DNA of 43,479 bases, from NCBI GenBank assembly GCA_021766785.1, contig JAICBP010000082.1, forward strand, positions 209,232-252,710, read 5' to 3'. Under the pieces are notes generated by a model. It worked only from the letters and a program-made list of their open reading frames with translations. It did not search any database and had not been told where the DNA came from. Origin of the DNA: Sulfurimonas sp. endosymbiont of Alviniconcha boucheti (lineage in GTDB: Bacteria; Campylobacterota; Campylobacteria; Campylobacterales; Sulfurimonadaceae). The position numbers and the translations under genes are program-made. This document shows positions 7,695-17,015 of this stretch, in pieces (positions within the stretch are counted from its first letter, which is position 1; every line of letters starts with the position of its first letter).

Positions 7695-8774
7695 TTACTC
7701 CTCTCTTTTCCACTCAAGTGCACCATGTATCGCCTCTTTATCATTGATAATATCTTCAATCTGTTGTTTTACTTTTTCGTAGCTATACTGCTCTTTAAAG
7801 TGTGGGATTCTTCCACCTGCTGCATTTGGATGTCCCCCTCCATTTACCCACTCTTTTGAGATTTGAGCGACACTTACTTTGTCTTCAGCACGTAAGCTAA
7901 TAGCCCCTTTAAAACTGACATCCACGATAAAATCATACTCTGGGTAAGCTACTAAGAAACCATTTCCTACTATAGAAGTATTTCCAACAGCATAAGAGAG
8001 ATACCCTTTGTACCCTTTGTAGTAGATAGTGTTTTTTTCTCTTTGAGATCCTAAAAGTGCCACAACAAAATGAGTTGATAGATTATCTAGTGTATCATTT
8101 TTTGTACGCTGAAAGAAGGCTTTTTTTATAAAGTAAATCTGCTCATCTAAAACAATAGGAGCATCCTCTTTATCAATGAATTTTACTGCTTCTTCTAAGA
8201 GTGTAAGCTTATAGCTATTATCTTCGTTAGCAAACATTATACGATTAAGTTCTCTTGTCTCGTTTATTAAACGCATACATACTTTTCCATACTCAAAGTT
8301 GGCATGCTCCTCTTTTTTCCAAAGATCAACTGCATTTACGATATTTACATACTTTTGCATCCATGTAGGCTCATTAAACCTAAAATGATCTTTTACATAG
8401 TCATAGACTATTTTTGTAGCACAACGCTCAGTATCGAGGTAGTACCATTTATGTCTCTTTGCACTTTGTGCACCACTTCCATGGTGATCTAGCAGAGTAA
8501 GTTGTAGGTCTATTTTGTTTGTATTGCATCTATCTACTTCACGTTTGAGCCAGTCAGACTCTTCTGCTGTTAGGTTTAAGTCACTAATGAGTATAAGTGC
8601 AGGAGATGTTTGAGCCCGAACTGTATCGAGAATAAGAGTGAGCTTTGCTTTTACTTCCGGGCCGTAATTGGCATTGAAGTTTACTTTTTTGTAGGGTGTA
8701 TATTTCATGACAAGCTGACAGCTATAGCCATCAAGATCTATATGTGAGAGGTGATAGATAGTTCTATTATTCAA
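7695..8774 (-). CDS. DHH/DHHA1-family phosphoesterase (NrnB-like)
   Basis: This 359-residue cytoplasmic protein has the DHH phosphoesterase layout. It has an N-terminal SHIDLDG (10-16) with metal-binding Asp13 and Asp15, LISDLNL (62-68), the DHHG triad at 96-99 and, in the C-terminal DHHA1 domain, GGGHPNAAGGRI near 309-320. The N-terminus resembles Bacillus NrnB, which degrades 2-5 nt nanoRNA; related enzymes hydrolyse pAp, pApA or cyclic di-AMP products. Campylobacterota generally lack Orn, so a nanoRNase role is plausible but inferred. The start is a TTG with AAAGGA about 7 nt upstream. It is transcribed after flhA with a 25-nt gap. Confidence 0.82.
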   Translation of the reverse strand: MNNRTIYHLSHIDLDGYSCQLVMKYTPYKKVNFNANYGPEVKAKLTLILDTVRAQTSPALILISDLNLTAEESDWLKREVDRCNTNKIDLQLTLLDHHGSGAQSAKRHKWYYLDTERCATKIVYDYVKDHFRFNEPTWMQKYVNIVNAVDLWKKEEHANFEYGKVCMRLINETRELNRIMFANEDNSYKLTLLEEAVKFIDKEDAPIVLDEQIYFIKKAFFQRTKNDTLDNLSTHFVVALLGSQREKNTIYYKGYKGYLSYAVGNTSIVGNGFLVAYPEYDFIVDVSFKGAISLRAEDKVSVAQISKEWVNGGGHPNAAGGRIPHFKEQYSYEKVKQQIEDIINDKEAIHGALEWKREE

Positions 8775-8799
8775 ATTTTTTCCTTTATAGTGTAAATTT

Positions 8800-10965
8800 T
8801 TAAATATTTATAGTTATTGATCCAAGTACTTCAAATGTAGCAGATGAATCTATCTCAGCATGAGAGAGGACAATAACATCTAGTGAAAAACGCTCAAATA
8901 TCTCAGCAATACCACGGCGAAGTTGTGGATCTACTATGAGAATAACGGGAGAAATTCCTTTTTGGAGTATCTCTGCTGCTTTTGAGCTTGTTGCTTGAAT
9001 AAGTCCATTTATCTCACCAACATTAAGCATAATATTACGAACGCCATCTTGCTCTTGAGATTTTTGTAGAAGCATCTGTTCTGTTTCTGTATCAAAAGTA
9101 AGAAGTTTTATAGCACCATCTTCACTTGAGTATATCTGTGTGATAACACGAGAGAGTTTTGCACGAACTTGTTCTGTAATAAGTTCAACATTTTTTGTAA
9201 ACTCTGCAATATCTGCAATAGTCTCTAAGATACTCAGCATATCTTTAAGTGGGATTTTTTCATGAAGAAGTGCTTTAAGAACTCTCTGGATAAGACCAAT
9301 TGTTGCTACTTTCATAACATCTTCTACAATAACAGGGAAACTATCTTTAATTTTATCTATAAGTTCTTGTACCTCTTGTCGAGTTAAAAGCTCTTCAGCA
9401 TTTCGTTTGATAAGTTCACTCATATGAGTAGAAATAACAGTAGAAGGATCAACAACTGTATAACCATTAATAATGGCATCTTCTTTATTATCTGGATAAA
9501 TCCACAAAGCATCAAGACCAAAGGCAGGCTCTTTTGTAGGATCACCCTCTATCTCTCCTGTTGCCATGCCGCTATTCATAGCAAGAAATTTATCAGGTTG
9601 AATAGTGCCTTCTCCTATACTAATACCTTTGAGGAGTATCTGGTACTGTTGAGGTTGCAGATGTAAGTTGTCACGAATACGTACTTGTGGCATTAAAAAT
9701 CCAAAGTCACCTGCAATTTTACGACGCATAGAACGGATGCGTTCAAGTAAATCTCCCCCTTGCTGTGTATCTGCAAGTTTGATGAGTTGGTAACCAAGTG
9801 TAAGCTCAAGCATCTCAACTTTGAGAATATCTTCTAAGGCTGCCTCCTCCTCTCGTGCTATCTCCTCACTTGTTTTTTCCTGTGTCATCTTTGCTTGTTC
9901 TAGTTCTGTTCTTGACTTAGTGCCAATGAGTCTATCTACATCTAAAATAGAGAGCTCTCCTCTATCAAACTTATAGATAGCCCATCCAAGAATAGCAAAT
10001 AAAATACCAACAAATCCCATAGAAGCAGTAGGAAGACCTGGAACAAGAGCAAATAAAATCATAATAGAACCAACAATCATCATAATCTTTGAGTTGCCAA
10101 CCATCTGATTGATAGTTCCCTCTGCAAAGTTGTCTCCATCGCTAGAACTTCTTGTAATCATAATACCAGTTGCTGTAGAAATAATAAGTGCTGGGATCTG
10201 TCCAACAAGTCCATCACCAATAGTTAGAAGTGTAAAAGTTGCGGCTGCATCGCTGACATCCATATCATGTTGAAATACCCCAATTAAGAAACCACCAATG
10301 ATATTTATAAGAGTAATGATTATACCAGCAACTGCATCTCCCTTGACAAATTTACTTGAACCATCCATCGCTCCATAAAAGTTGGCATCTTGTAGGATCT
10401 CTGCACGGCGTTTTTTTGCCTGTTCATCATCTATGAGACCAGCATTTAAGTCTGCATCTACTGCCATCTGCTTTCCTGGCATAGAATCGAGTACAAAACG
10501 TGCTGCAACCTCTGCAACTCTAGTAGAACCTTTTGTTATAACCATAAAGTTAATAAGCACTAAGATGGTAAAGACAATAATACCGATGACAAAGTTACCT
10601 CCAACAACAAAGTTACCAAAGGAGGTAATGATGTCACTCATCGCTTCAGGTCCTTCACTTCCATGACTTAAAATCATTCTCGTTGTAGCGATATTGAGAG
10701 AGAGTCGAAAAAGTGTAAGAATGAGAATAAGGGTCGGAAATGTAGTTAAATCAGTTGGCTTAGGAATATAGAGTGAGATAAGTAGGATAAGGACAGCCAT
10801 TGCCATAGAGACTGTTAGTAAAACATCCAAAACAGTAGAAGGAAGAGGAACTATAATAATAGCAAGAATTGCCATAACAAAAATAACTATGCTAAGATCT
10901 CTTTGTCCAAGTAAAAAGTTAAGTGTTGTACCAATTTGCTTTCTAAAAGTGAGTTTTTTTGCCAA
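8800..10965 (-). CDS. flhA: Flagellar biosynthesis protein FlhA
   Basis: FlhA forms the nonameric export gate of the flagellar type III secretion system in the inner membrane. The 721-residue length is normal. The N-terminal half has about eight transmembrane helices beginning near residue 25 ([20 protein letters not shown]). It includes the conserved cytoplasmic FHIPEP-type loop with [20 protein letters not shown] at about 156-175, which also identifies the flagellar paralogue. The C-terminal half is the large cytoplasmic domain that binds chaperone-substrate complexes. It starts at a TTG 9 nt after the Rrf2 gene. No other flagellar gene is in the window, which is usual for the scattered flagellar loci of this phylum. 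Confidence 0.96.
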   Translation of the reverse strand: MAKKLTFRKQIGTTLNFLLGQRDLSIVIFVMAILAIIIVPLPSTVLDVLLTVSMAMAVLILLISLYIPKPTDLTTFPTLILILTLFRLSLNIATTRMILSHGSEGPEAMSDIITSFGNFVVGGNFVIGIIVFTILVLINFMVITKGSTRVAEVAARFVLDSMPGKQMAVDADLNAGLIDDEQAKKRRAEILQDANFYGAMDGSSKFVKGDAVAGIIITLINIIGGFLIGVFQHDMDVSDAAATFTLLTIGDGLVGQIPALIISTATGIMITRSSSDGDNFAEGTINQMVGNSKIMMIVGSIMILFALVPGLPTASMGFVGILFAILGWAIYKFDRGELSILDVDRLIGTKSRTELEQAKMTQEKTSEEIAREEEAALEDILKVEMLELTLGYQLIKLADTQQGGDLLERIRSMRRKIAGDFGFLMPQVRIRDNLHLQPQQYQILLKGISIGEGTIQPDKFLAMNSGMATGEIEGDPTKEPAFGLDALWIYPDNKEDAIINGYTVVDPSTVISTHMSELIKRNAEELLTRQEVQELIDKIKDSFPVIVEDVMKVATIGLIQRVLKALLHEKIPLKDMLSILETIADIAEFTKNVELITEQVRAKLSRVITQIYSSEDGAIKLLTFDTETEQMLLQKSQEQDGVRNIMLNVGEINGLIQATSSKAAEILQKGISPVILIVDPQLRRGIAEIFERFSLDVIVLSHAEIDSSATFEVLGSITINI

Positions 10966-10974
10966 AGTCTTTCT

Positions 10975-11379
10975 CTATTCGTCTATAATGTCTGCAAGTG
11001 TAAGGGCACTAAGGAAAGAGTCTATTTTCCCCTGAAGTTTGTGTAAAAATGGCCAAATAGAACAGATATCTGCTCTATCAGATGGACAGTTACTCTCAGA
11101 AGGAGCACACTCAAAGACTGCGGGTGCCTTGCCTTCTACTATTGCCATTACATCTAGCATACTTATTTCACAAGGAGCTTTCTCAAGAGTAAAACCACCT
11201 TTTGCACCTTTGTATGATTTTAGAAGTCCTTTTTTTGCGAGTACTTGGAGTATTTTTGCTAAAAAACTTTTAGGAATATTTAGTTTACGTGAGAGTGTTT
11301 CACTATCCATCGGCTCTGGAGAGGATGAAAGAAGTATCAAAGAGAGTATTGCATATTCACTAGCACGAGTTATTAACAT
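10975..11379 (-). CDS. Rrf2-family Fe-S transcriptional regulator
   Basis: This 134-residue protein has the Rrf2 winged-helix fold: MLITRASEYAILSLILL at the N-terminus, a recognition helix around IPKSFLAKILQVLAKKGLL (35-53) and the wing KGAKGGFTL (57-65). Three cysteines, C91, C98 and C106, sit where IscR and NsrR bind an Fe-S cluster; the x6/x7 spacing is nearer NsrR. It may sense nitric oxide, oxidants or iron-sulfur status (inference). It lies directly upstream of flhA on the same strand and divergent from rpsO. I recall the same three-gene order in Campylobacter jejuni (Cj0882c-Cj0884). Confidence 0.9.
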   Translation of the reverse strand: MLITRASEYAILSLILLSSSPEPMDSETLSRKLNIPKSFLAKILQVLAKKGLLKSYKGAKGGFTLEKAPCEISMLDVMAIVEGKAPAVFECAPSESNCPSDRADICSIWPFLHKLQGKIDSFLSALTLADIIDE

Positions 11380-11424
11380 ATTTTTTCTTTTATAATAATT
11401 TTGAGTTTGTTACTTTGAATTTTT

Positions 11425-11430
11425 ATTATA
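11425..11430 (-). promoter_or_regulatory. -10 box for the Rrf2-flhA operon
   Basis: On the minus strand this reads TATAAT, 45 nt upstream of the Rrf2 start, in an AT-rich divergent region. No convincing palindromic Rrf2 operator was picked out by eye. Confidence 0.4.
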
Positions 11431-11473
11431 GCTAAAAAAAGTTCTCTATCTATACTTTTTATAAATATTTGGT

Positions 11474-11479
11474 TATAAT
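11474..11479 (+). promoter_or_regulatory. -10 box of rpsO
   Basis: A perfect TATAAT follows TTTGGT, 61 nt upstream of the rpsO ATG. The resulting leader of about 55 nt could hold the S15 autoregulatory site known in other bacteria, but no specific structure was recognised. Confidence 0.5.
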
Positions 11480-11540
11480 TCCATTTCAACTTTGCATGTG
11501 AGTGTAAATGTTAGATAAATATACCCATCAGGAGGCTATT

Positions 11541-11816
11541 ATGGCTTTAGATTCGGCTAAGAAACAAGAAATTGTTGCAAAATACGGACGTAATGAAAAC
11601 GACACTGGTTCAAGTGAAGTTCAAATTGCATTATTGACTACAAGAATTGCAGAGTTAACTGAGCACTTAAAAGTGTTCAAAAAAGATCATGCATCACGTT
11701 TAGGACTTCTTAAACTTGTTGGTCAGCGTCGGCGTTTAATGAGATATTTTAAACGTAAAGATAAAGATGCTTACATGAAACTTGTAGATGCTCTTGAAAT
11801 CCGTGATAACATCTAG
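11541..11816 (+). CDS. rpsO: 30S ribosomal protein S15
   Basis: This 91-residue protein is S15, which binds 16S rRNA early in platform assembly and contacts 23S rRNA. The family hallmarks are [20 protein letters not shown] (about 24-43), [19 protein letters not shown] (50-68) and the basic YFKRKD. The ATG at 11541 is decided by a full GGAGG at 11531-11535 with 5 nt spacing; the in-frame ATG at 11508 would add 11 residues not found in the family. The gene stands alone, flanked by a divergent Rrf2 gene and a strong terminator hairpin. Confidence 0.97.
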   Translation: MALDSAKKQEIVAKYGRNENDTGSSEVQIALLTTRIAELTEHLKVFKKDHASRLGLLKLVGQRRRLMRYFKRKDKDAYMKLVDALEIRDNI

Positions 11817-11830
11817 TTAATGCACTCTTT

Positions 11831-11862
11831 ACTTTCAATTAGAAAATTTTCTAGTTGAAAGT
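11831..11862 (+). terminator. Terminator hairpin after rpsO
   Basis: ACTTTCAATTAGAAAA and TTTTCTAGTTGAAAGT form a 16-bp inverted repeat with a single G-T wobble and only the minimal loop. A pyrimidine-rich GTTTCTCTCTTTG follows on the plus strand. It separates rpsO from the convergent kdsB and could block readthrough from both sides. Confidence 0.75.
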
Positions 11863-11901
11863 GTTTCTCTCTTTGTCTCCTACGTCAAAAAATATTAAAG
11901 T

Positions 11902-12618
11902 TTAGAGAAATATCTCTATTGCTCGTTCTAAATCTTCTAGTGTGTCAATCCCAAAACCAGTTGAAGCTACTTTTACCATTGTGATTTTTTTGCCATGATA
12001 GATGGCACGAAGTTGTTCTAGTTTTTCTATATCTTCAATAGGCGCATCTTTAAGAGAACAGAACTCTTTTAAACTTTTTTTTGAAAATCCATAAATGCCT
12101 ATATGTCCAAAGTATTTTGCTCCGCCACCTTGATTATAAGGAATTGTTGAGCGTGAGAAATAAATAGCATTATCCATCTCATCAAGAACAACCTTAACAA
12201 GATTAGGATCAATGGCAGCATCGGCGTTGATAGCATTATAACAGCTTCCCATGATAAAAGGTGTGTTATTGTTTTGAAGAGTTTGAAGCTTTTTCATAAG
12301 TGATTCTACAACATCAGGTTCTATAAAAGGTTCATCAGCTTGGATATTAATAATAAGTTCATTATCATCAAGTCCTAAAATACTTGCACACTCATGAATG
12401 CGATCAGTTCCACTCTTATGTGTTGGAGAAGTAAGCATCGCTTCAATGCCATACTCTTTACAAACTGCTATGATCTTTTCATCATCTGCAGCAACGACTA
12501 CACGGTCAAGGTGTGCAACTCTCTTTGCAGTACGAACAACCATAGGAAACCCACCAATATCTGCCAATACTTTTTGAGGGAAACGCGAAGATGCCAAACG
12601 TGCTGGAATAATAATCAT
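11902..12618 (-). CDS. kdsB: 3-deoxy-manno-octulosonate cytidylyltransferase
   Basis: KdsB activates Kdo with CTP to CMP-Kdo for the inner core of lipopolysaccharide in the cytoplasm. The 238-residue protein opens with IIIPARLASSRFPQKVLADI (2-21), the nucleotide-binding signature. SGTDRIHE (about 69-76), NIQADEPFI (about 90-98, with the metal-binding Asp) and a C-terminal TGFGIDTLEDLERA follow. The length is normal. It starts at an ATG divergent from the tRNA methyltransferase-like gene, with 57 nt between the two starts. Confidence 0.95.
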   Translation of the reverse strand: MIIIPARLASSRFPQKVLADIGGFPMVVRTAKRVAHLDRVVVAADDEKIIAVCKEYGIEAMLTSPTHKSGTDRIHECASILGLDDNELIINIQADEPFIEPDVVESLMKKLQTLQNNNTPFIMGSCYNAINADAAIDPNLVKVVLDEMDNAIYFSRSTIPYNQGGGAKYFGHIGIYGFSKKSLKEFCSLKDAPIEDIEKLEQLRAIYHGKKITMVKVASTGFGIDTLEDLERAIEIFL

Positions 12619-12635
12619 TTAATGCCTTTATTTGG

Positions 12636-12641
12636 TATAAT
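12636..12641 (+). promoter_or_regulatory. -10 box for the methyltransferase-dapE operon
   Basis: TATAAT occurs 34 nt upstream of the methyltransferase ATG, in the 57-nt divergent gap with kdsB. Confidence 0.45.
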
Positions 12642-12675
12642 TACAAGATTATATCAAAAAGGCACTTTTTTTATT

Positions 12676-13371
12676 ATGAAACTCTATCAACCAGAGTCCG
12701 GCTATTGTTATAACTCTGACTCTCTTTTTCTTTACAATTTTATAGACAGTTTTTCTCCTAAAGGTAGAGTACTTGATGTTGGAGCAGGCTGTGGTATAGT
12801 AGGGCTATTAGTAGCAAGAGATAATGAAAAAGTAATTTTAGAGGCAGTAGAGAAGTACGCTCCTTTTGTACCTTATGCAAAAAAGAATGCAGAAGTGAAC
12901 TCTATAAAGTATAAACTTTATGAAGAGAATTTTTTAGCATTAGAGCTACAAAAAAAGTATGATTTTATTATTTCAAATCCACCTTTTTATCCAGAGGGAG
13001 TACGTCAGAGTGAGGATGCGATGCTTCGCAGTGCAAGGTATAGTACAAATCTTCCATTAGATGCATTTTTTAAGCAGGTATCGCGCTTACTCAAACCTCA
13101 TTCTCACTTTATCTTTTGTTATGATCCTCTCGCATTTACAGAGATCTCTCTTGCCTTATCGAAGGTGAAAATGCGAATAGTTGATGCTCAGTTTATACAC
13201 CCAAAGAAGAGTAAGGCCGCTTCTTTAGTACTTATTCACGCACGAAATGGTTCTAACTCTTATATGAAAGTACACCCTCCTATTATAGCGATGGTAGGTA
13301 CAGAAGTATCAAAAGAGGCGAAACAAGTTTACGAAAAATCTAATACACAGAGTATAAAATGTCAACTATAA
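12676..13371 (+). CDS. tRNA1(Val) A37 N6-methyltransferase-like protein (TrmN6 family)
   Basis: This 231-residue Rossmann-fold methyltransferase has the SAM loop VLDVGAGCGIVGLL (32-45) and the catalytic NPPF at 101-104 (DFIISNPPFYPEG), diagnostic of N6-adenine or amino-N methylation. The N-terminal YQPESGYCYNSDSLFL resembles the TrmN6/YfiC substrate strand, so methylation of A37 in tRNA1(Val) is the best guess; other N6-adenine targets are possible. I chose ATG 12676 because the longer in-frame extension upstream overlaps kdsB and bears no family similarity. Its 3' end overlaps the YkgJ gene by 13 nt. Confidence 0.8.
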   Translation: MKLYQPESGYCYNSDSLFLYNFIDSFSPKGRVLDVGAGCGIVGLLVARDNEKVILEAVEKYAPFVPYAKKNAEVNSIKYKLYEENFLALELQKKYDFIISNPPFYPEGVRQSEDAMLRSARYSTNLPLDAFFKQVSRLLKPHSHFIFCYDPLAFTEISLALSKVKMRIVDAQFIHPKKSKAASLVLIHARNGSNSYMKVHPPIIAMVGTEVSKEAKQVYEKSNTQSIKCQL

Positions 13372-13739
13372 TAAAAAAAGAGGGGTTCTCTTATGCATTC
13401 AATCAAGATGCTTGTGTAACTTGTGCTGGGAGATGTTGCACAGGAGAGAGTGGTTACATTTATGTAAGTAAGGAAGAAATTTTTACAATTTCAGACCTTT
13501 TAAAACTAAGTGTTAATGATTTTGGAGTAAAATATCTCTTTAAACATGGCTATAAGTACTCAATAAAAGAACAAGTTTATGAGGGTTCCTATGAGTGTAT
13601 TTTTTATGATAGAGAATCAAACGGCTGTAAAATATATGAAGCTCGTCCATCACAGTGCATAAGCTTCCCTTTTTGGGACTACTTTAAAACACGAGTGGAT
13701 GAGTTAAAAGAAGAGTGCCCAGGAATAATAGATGATTAA
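13359..13739 (+). CDS. YkgJ-family cysteine cluster protein
   Basis: This 126-residue protein belongs to the YkgJ/zinc- or iron-chelating cysteine cluster family, whose biochemical role is not established. The pattern is C19-x2-C22-x3-CC26/27, then C80, C90 and C100 in the typical CIFYDRESNGCKIYEARPSQC arrangement (80-100), with a further C120. Eight cysteines in a small cytoplasmic protein strongly suggest metal or Fe-S binding. It overlaps the methyltransferase gene upstream (13 nt) and the lipoprotein gene downstream (8 nt), so translation is probably coupled. Confidence 0.85.
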   Translation: MSTIIKKEGFSYAFNQDACVTCAGRCCTGESGYIYVSKEEIFTISDLLKLSVNDFGVKYLFKHGYKYSIKEQVYEGSYECIFYDRESNGCKIYEARPSQCISFPFWDYFKTRVDELKEECPGIIDD

Positions 13740-15018
13740 AGTAATCTCTCTCATTACCCTATTATTAACTTTATCATCTTGTATCTTGAATACTCCACAT
13801 CCTGTGGTTAGTAATGAAAAAACTTTTGAATTAGAAGATATGTATATTGTATTTGCACTTCGTGCAGAGCAGTTACATGATTATAAAACTGCTTCAAATT
13901 TTTTTAATATACTCTACCAAAAATCTAAAAAAAAAGAGTACTTCTATCGTTCTATACAAAATGACCTTCTTGCAAAAAAGTATAATAAGGTGATACAAAG
14001 AGTAGATACTTTAAGTAAAGATACTGTTTTTGATGTCACACTAGCTAGATTTAAAGTTATTGCACTCTTTGAGCAAAATAGACTAGATGAAGCGATCAAG
14101 CTCTCTGTAGTCCTCGCAGCAAAAACAAAAATACCTAATGACTATTTACTAACATCTGATATCTATACAAAACGAAAAGAGTTTGATTTAGCAGTTCGTT
14201 ATTTAGAGAGTGCTTATGAAAAAGAGCATAACGAAAAAATTCTTGACAAAATGTCCATTATCTTATATATTAATCTCGATAAAAAGAAAGAGGCTATAGC
14301 ATATCTTGAGACACACTCTCGAATGATGGGATGTTCAGAGTTGATTTGTCATCGGTTAGCCGCATTTTACAGTAATGATAATAATGTAGAAGGATTACTC
14401 TCAACATACTTAAGACTCTATAAATATAAAAAAGATGAAAGTATAGCAAAAAAGATTATTCAAACATACACATATAAAGGTGACTATCTCTCTCTCATAA
14501 GTTTCCTTGAAGAGTCAGGAAGTGATGATGAAGTGCTTTTGCAACTTTATGTTTTTTTAAAGAAGTATGAAAAAGCATATAAACTAGCAGATAAACTTTA
14601 TGAAGAGAGTGGAGATATTAACTATTTAGGGCAGAGTGCTATTTATGAGTATGAGATAAATGGCGTTCATACAATACAAAAAGTGGTGCAAAAAGTTATT
14701 GAAAAACTTAAGCATGTTGTAGTCATGAAAAAAGATGCGAAATACTTGAACTATCTTGGGTATATTATGATTGAGCATGATATAGATGTTGAAGATGGAC
14801 TTCATTTTGTAGATGATGCTTTGGTAATCAAACCAGAATCCGTCTATTATCTTGATTCTCGTGCTTGGGGATATTATAAGTTAGGTCAGTGTAAAAAGGC
14901 AAAACAGATTATAACAAAAGTATTGACTTTAGAGGGTGGAGATGATCCAGAAGTATTAGGGCATAAAAAAATTATTGATAGATGTGTAAAAATTCAAAAA
15001 GGTGAAAAAAGAAAATGA
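13732..15018 (+). CDS. TPR-repeat lipoprotein of unknown function
   Basis: This 428-residue protein has a lipoprotein signal ([17 protein letters not shown], lipidated Cys17), so it should be anchored to a membrane facing the periplasm. The rest is helical with degenerate tetratricopeptide-like units: pairs such as [16 protein letters not shown] near 45, [15 protein letters not shown] near 147 and a better-formed C-terminal set ([20 protein letters not shown] near 381). TPR lipoproteins usually act as scaffolds for envelope complexes; no partner can be named. It overlaps the YkgJ gene and its TGA overlaps the trpC ATG. Confidence 0.75.
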   Translation: MIKVISLITLLLTLSSCILNTPHPVVSNEKTFELEDMYIVFALRAEQLHDYKTASNFFNILYQKSKKKEYFYRSIQNDLLAKKYNKVIQRVDTLSKDTVFDVTLARFKVIALFEQNRLDEAIKLSVVLAAKTKIPNDYLLTSDIYTKRKEFDLAVRYLESAYEKEHNEKILDKMSIILYINLDKKKEAIAYLETHSRMMGCSELICHRLAAFYSNDNNVEGLLSTYLRLYKYKKDESIAKKIIQTYTYKGDYLSLISFLEESGSDDEVLLQLYVFLKKYEKAYKLADKLYEESGDINYLGQSAIYEYEINGVHTIQKVVQKVIEKLKHVVVMKKDAKYLNYLGYIMIEHDIDVEDGLHFVDDALVIKPESVYYLDSRAWGYYKLGQCKKAKQIITKVLTLEGGDDPEVLGHKKIIDRCVKIQKGEKRK

Positions 15019-15803
15019 TTTTAGATGATATTATTAAAAAAACAAAAGAGGATTTAGTCAAACGTGAAAAAGAGTTCTCCTTAGACTGGTTAGGACGTTC
15101 ACTCGCTTTTAATGCAAGAGTCCCTCGTGATGTTTATCCTTTTTTACAAGCGACAGAGAAAGATCCATATAGAATTATTGCTGAAGTTAAGAAAGCTTCC
15201 CCTTCTAAGGGAGTTATTCGTGAAAATTTTGATCCTATTGCTATCGCTCAGGCTTATGAAAGAGGAGGTGCAAGTGCTATTTCTATCTTAACTGAACCAC
15301 ACTTTTTTCAAGGCAATTTAGACTACCTCGGTGGTATTCGCCGTTATGTTGGTGTACCACTTTTACGTAAAGATTTTATAGTATCCAAGTATCAGGTTTT
15401 AGAAGCATTGGTTCATGGTGCAGATTTTATTCTTCTTATTGCTACAGCACTTTCCAAAAAAGAGCTTAAAGAACTTCTAAACTACGCAAGAGACTTAGGA
15501 CTTGAAGCTCTTGTTGAAGTACATGATAAGCCAGACTTAGTAAAAGCAATCTATGCTGGTGCAGATATAATAGGTATTAATCATAGAAATCTACAGACAT
15601 TTGAGATGAATATGAACCTCTGTTATGATCTTATTCCTCTTATTCCAAATGGAAAGATTATTGTGGCTGAGAGTGGTATTTATGAACATGGAGAACTTGA
15701 AGATCTTAGTAAGGCTGGGGTAGATGCATTTTTAGTAGGTGAGTCGCTAATGAGAACAGATGATGAAGAGACAGCTCTAAGGCTTCTAAAAACAGGAAAA
15801 TAG
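15015..15803 (+). CDS. trpC: Indole-3-glycerol-phosphate synthase
   Basis: This 262-residue TIM-barrel enzyme closes CdRP to indole-3-glycerol phosphate in tryptophan synthesis. Clear motifs are [13 protein letters not shown] (about 53-65), [12 protein letters not shown] (about 115-126) with the catalytic Lys, [10 protein letters not shown] (about 188-197) and VAESGI (about 215-220). It is monofunctional, with no TrpF fusion. No other trp gene is in the window, so trpC is detached from the rest of the pathway, as is common in this group. It starts with an ATGA overlap on the lipoprotein stop. Confidence 0.95.
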   Translation: MILDDIIKKTKEDLVKREKEFSLDWLGRSLAFNARVPRDVYPFLQATEKDPYRIIAEVKKASPSKGVIRENFDPIAIAQAYERGGASAISILTEPHFFQGNLDYLGGIRRYVGVPLLRKDFIVSKYQVLEALVHGADFILLIATALSKKELKELLNYARDLGLEALVEVHDKPDLVKAIYAGADIIGINHRNLQTFEMNMNLCYDLIPLIPNGKIIVAESGIYEHGELEDLSKAGVDAFLVGESLMRTDDEETALRLLKTGK

Positions 15804-15806
15804 AGA

Positions 15807-16922
15807 ATGGAACTTATAGAACTCTTTAAATATTTCATAGGAAGAAAAAGTGAAACGCCGGATGATGGTGGACTTTTAGATTTTATAGAGGAGTACCTAA
15901 AGGGATTTAATGCTGTACGTGTGGATGTAGCAGATGTGAAAAATCTTTTTATCTATAAGAAGTTTTCAGAGGGTGAGCATCTCTGTTTTGCTGGTCATGT
16001 GGATGTTGTCCCTGCTGGTAATTGCTGGGATACAGATCCATATGACGCAGTCGAAAGGGGTGGCTATATCTATGGTCGTGGTGCACAAGATATGAAGTCG
16101 GGTGTAGCTGCATTTACACAGGCCATAAAAGAGACAAAAGAGTTCAAGGGTACACTCTCTCTTCTTCTTACTTCAGATGAAGAGGGAGAAGCAATAAATG
16201 GTACAGTGAAAGTATTGGAGTTTTTAAAGAAAAATGAGATGCTTCCTGATGCTTGTGTGATTGCTGAACCGACATGTGAAGAGAGATTTGGTGATGCTAT
16301 AAAAGTAGGACGCCGCGGTTCTATAAATGGCTATTTAACACTTAAAGGTAAGCAAGGGCATGCCGCATATCCTGAAAAAGCTAAAAATCCTATTCATCAA
16401 ATAGCAGAAGTTCTTGGTAATATGGCTGGTATTGATTTAGATAGTGGAGATGAGTTTTTTGCACCGAGTAAGTTTGTTATTACTGATATTCGCTCTGGCA
16501 TGCAGGTAACTAATGTTACACCTAATGAATTACAGATGATGTTTAATGTACGAAACAATACTAAAACCACACAACATGACATTGTTACATTTGTAGCAGA
16601 GCATCTCAATGGACTGGATTATGAGTTACATCTAACGCAAGGTTCTTACCCTTTTAATACAAATAGAGATACAAAGATAGTAAAACATATTGATAGAGCT
16701 ATTGAAGAGATAACAGGTATAGCACCTAAATACTCAACAGCAGGGGGAACAAGCGATGCACGTTTTATCTCATCTATGGGTGTTGATGTTATAGAATTTG
16801 GTGTAAAAAATGACTCTATCCACTCTGTGAATGAGAGAACATCGCGAAAAGAGGTGGAAGATCTCTATCGTGTTTTTAAGATGCTAATTACACATTGGGA
16901 TGTAGAATATAAGATACGCTAA
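15807..16922 (+). CDS. dapE: Succinyl-diaminopimelate desuccinylase
   Basis: DapE removes succinate from N-succinyl-LL-DAP on the route to lysine and peptidoglycan meso-DAP. The 371-residue M20 metallopeptidase-type protein shows FAGHVDVVPAG (61-71, zinc ligand His64 and Asp66), GRGAQDMKSGVAAF with bridging Asp95, the catalytic base region TSDEEGEA (122-129, Glu125/126), AEPT near 152-155 and GGTSDARF near 314. The dimerisation domain lies in the middle. It begins 3 nt after trpC and is the last gene of that cluster. Confidence 0.95.
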   Translation: MELIELFKYFIGRKSETPDDGGLLDFIEEYLKGFNAVRVDVADVKNLFIYKKFSEGEHLCFAGHVDVVPAGNCWDTDPYDAVERGGYIYGRGAQDMKSGVAAFTQAIKETKEFKGTLSLLLTSDEEGEAINGTVKVLEFLKKNEMLPDACVIAEPTCEERFGDAIKVGRRGSINGYLTLKGKQGHAAYPEKAKNPIHQIAEVLGNMAGIDLDSGDEFFAPSKFVITDIRSGMQVTNVTPNELQMMFNVRNNTKTTQHDIVTFVAEHLNGLDYELHLTQGSYPFNTNRDTKIVKHIDRAIEEITGIAPKYSTAGGTSDARFISSMGVDVIEFGVKNDSIHSVNERTSRKEVEDLYRVFKMLITHWDVEYKIR

Positions 16923-17015
16923 TGTATAGTATTTGAGAAAATTTCTTATTTTTTAATTTAGGAAATCATAGAAAAATATAAAAGTTAGTAATTAAATTTA
17001 AGGAGATAAAATTAG

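Noticed and set aside
12394-12675. N-terminal extension of the methyltransferase gene
   Set aside because: The extension overlaps kdsB on the other strand and translates to Cys/Asn-rich sequence unlike the family; the fold begins at ATG 12676.
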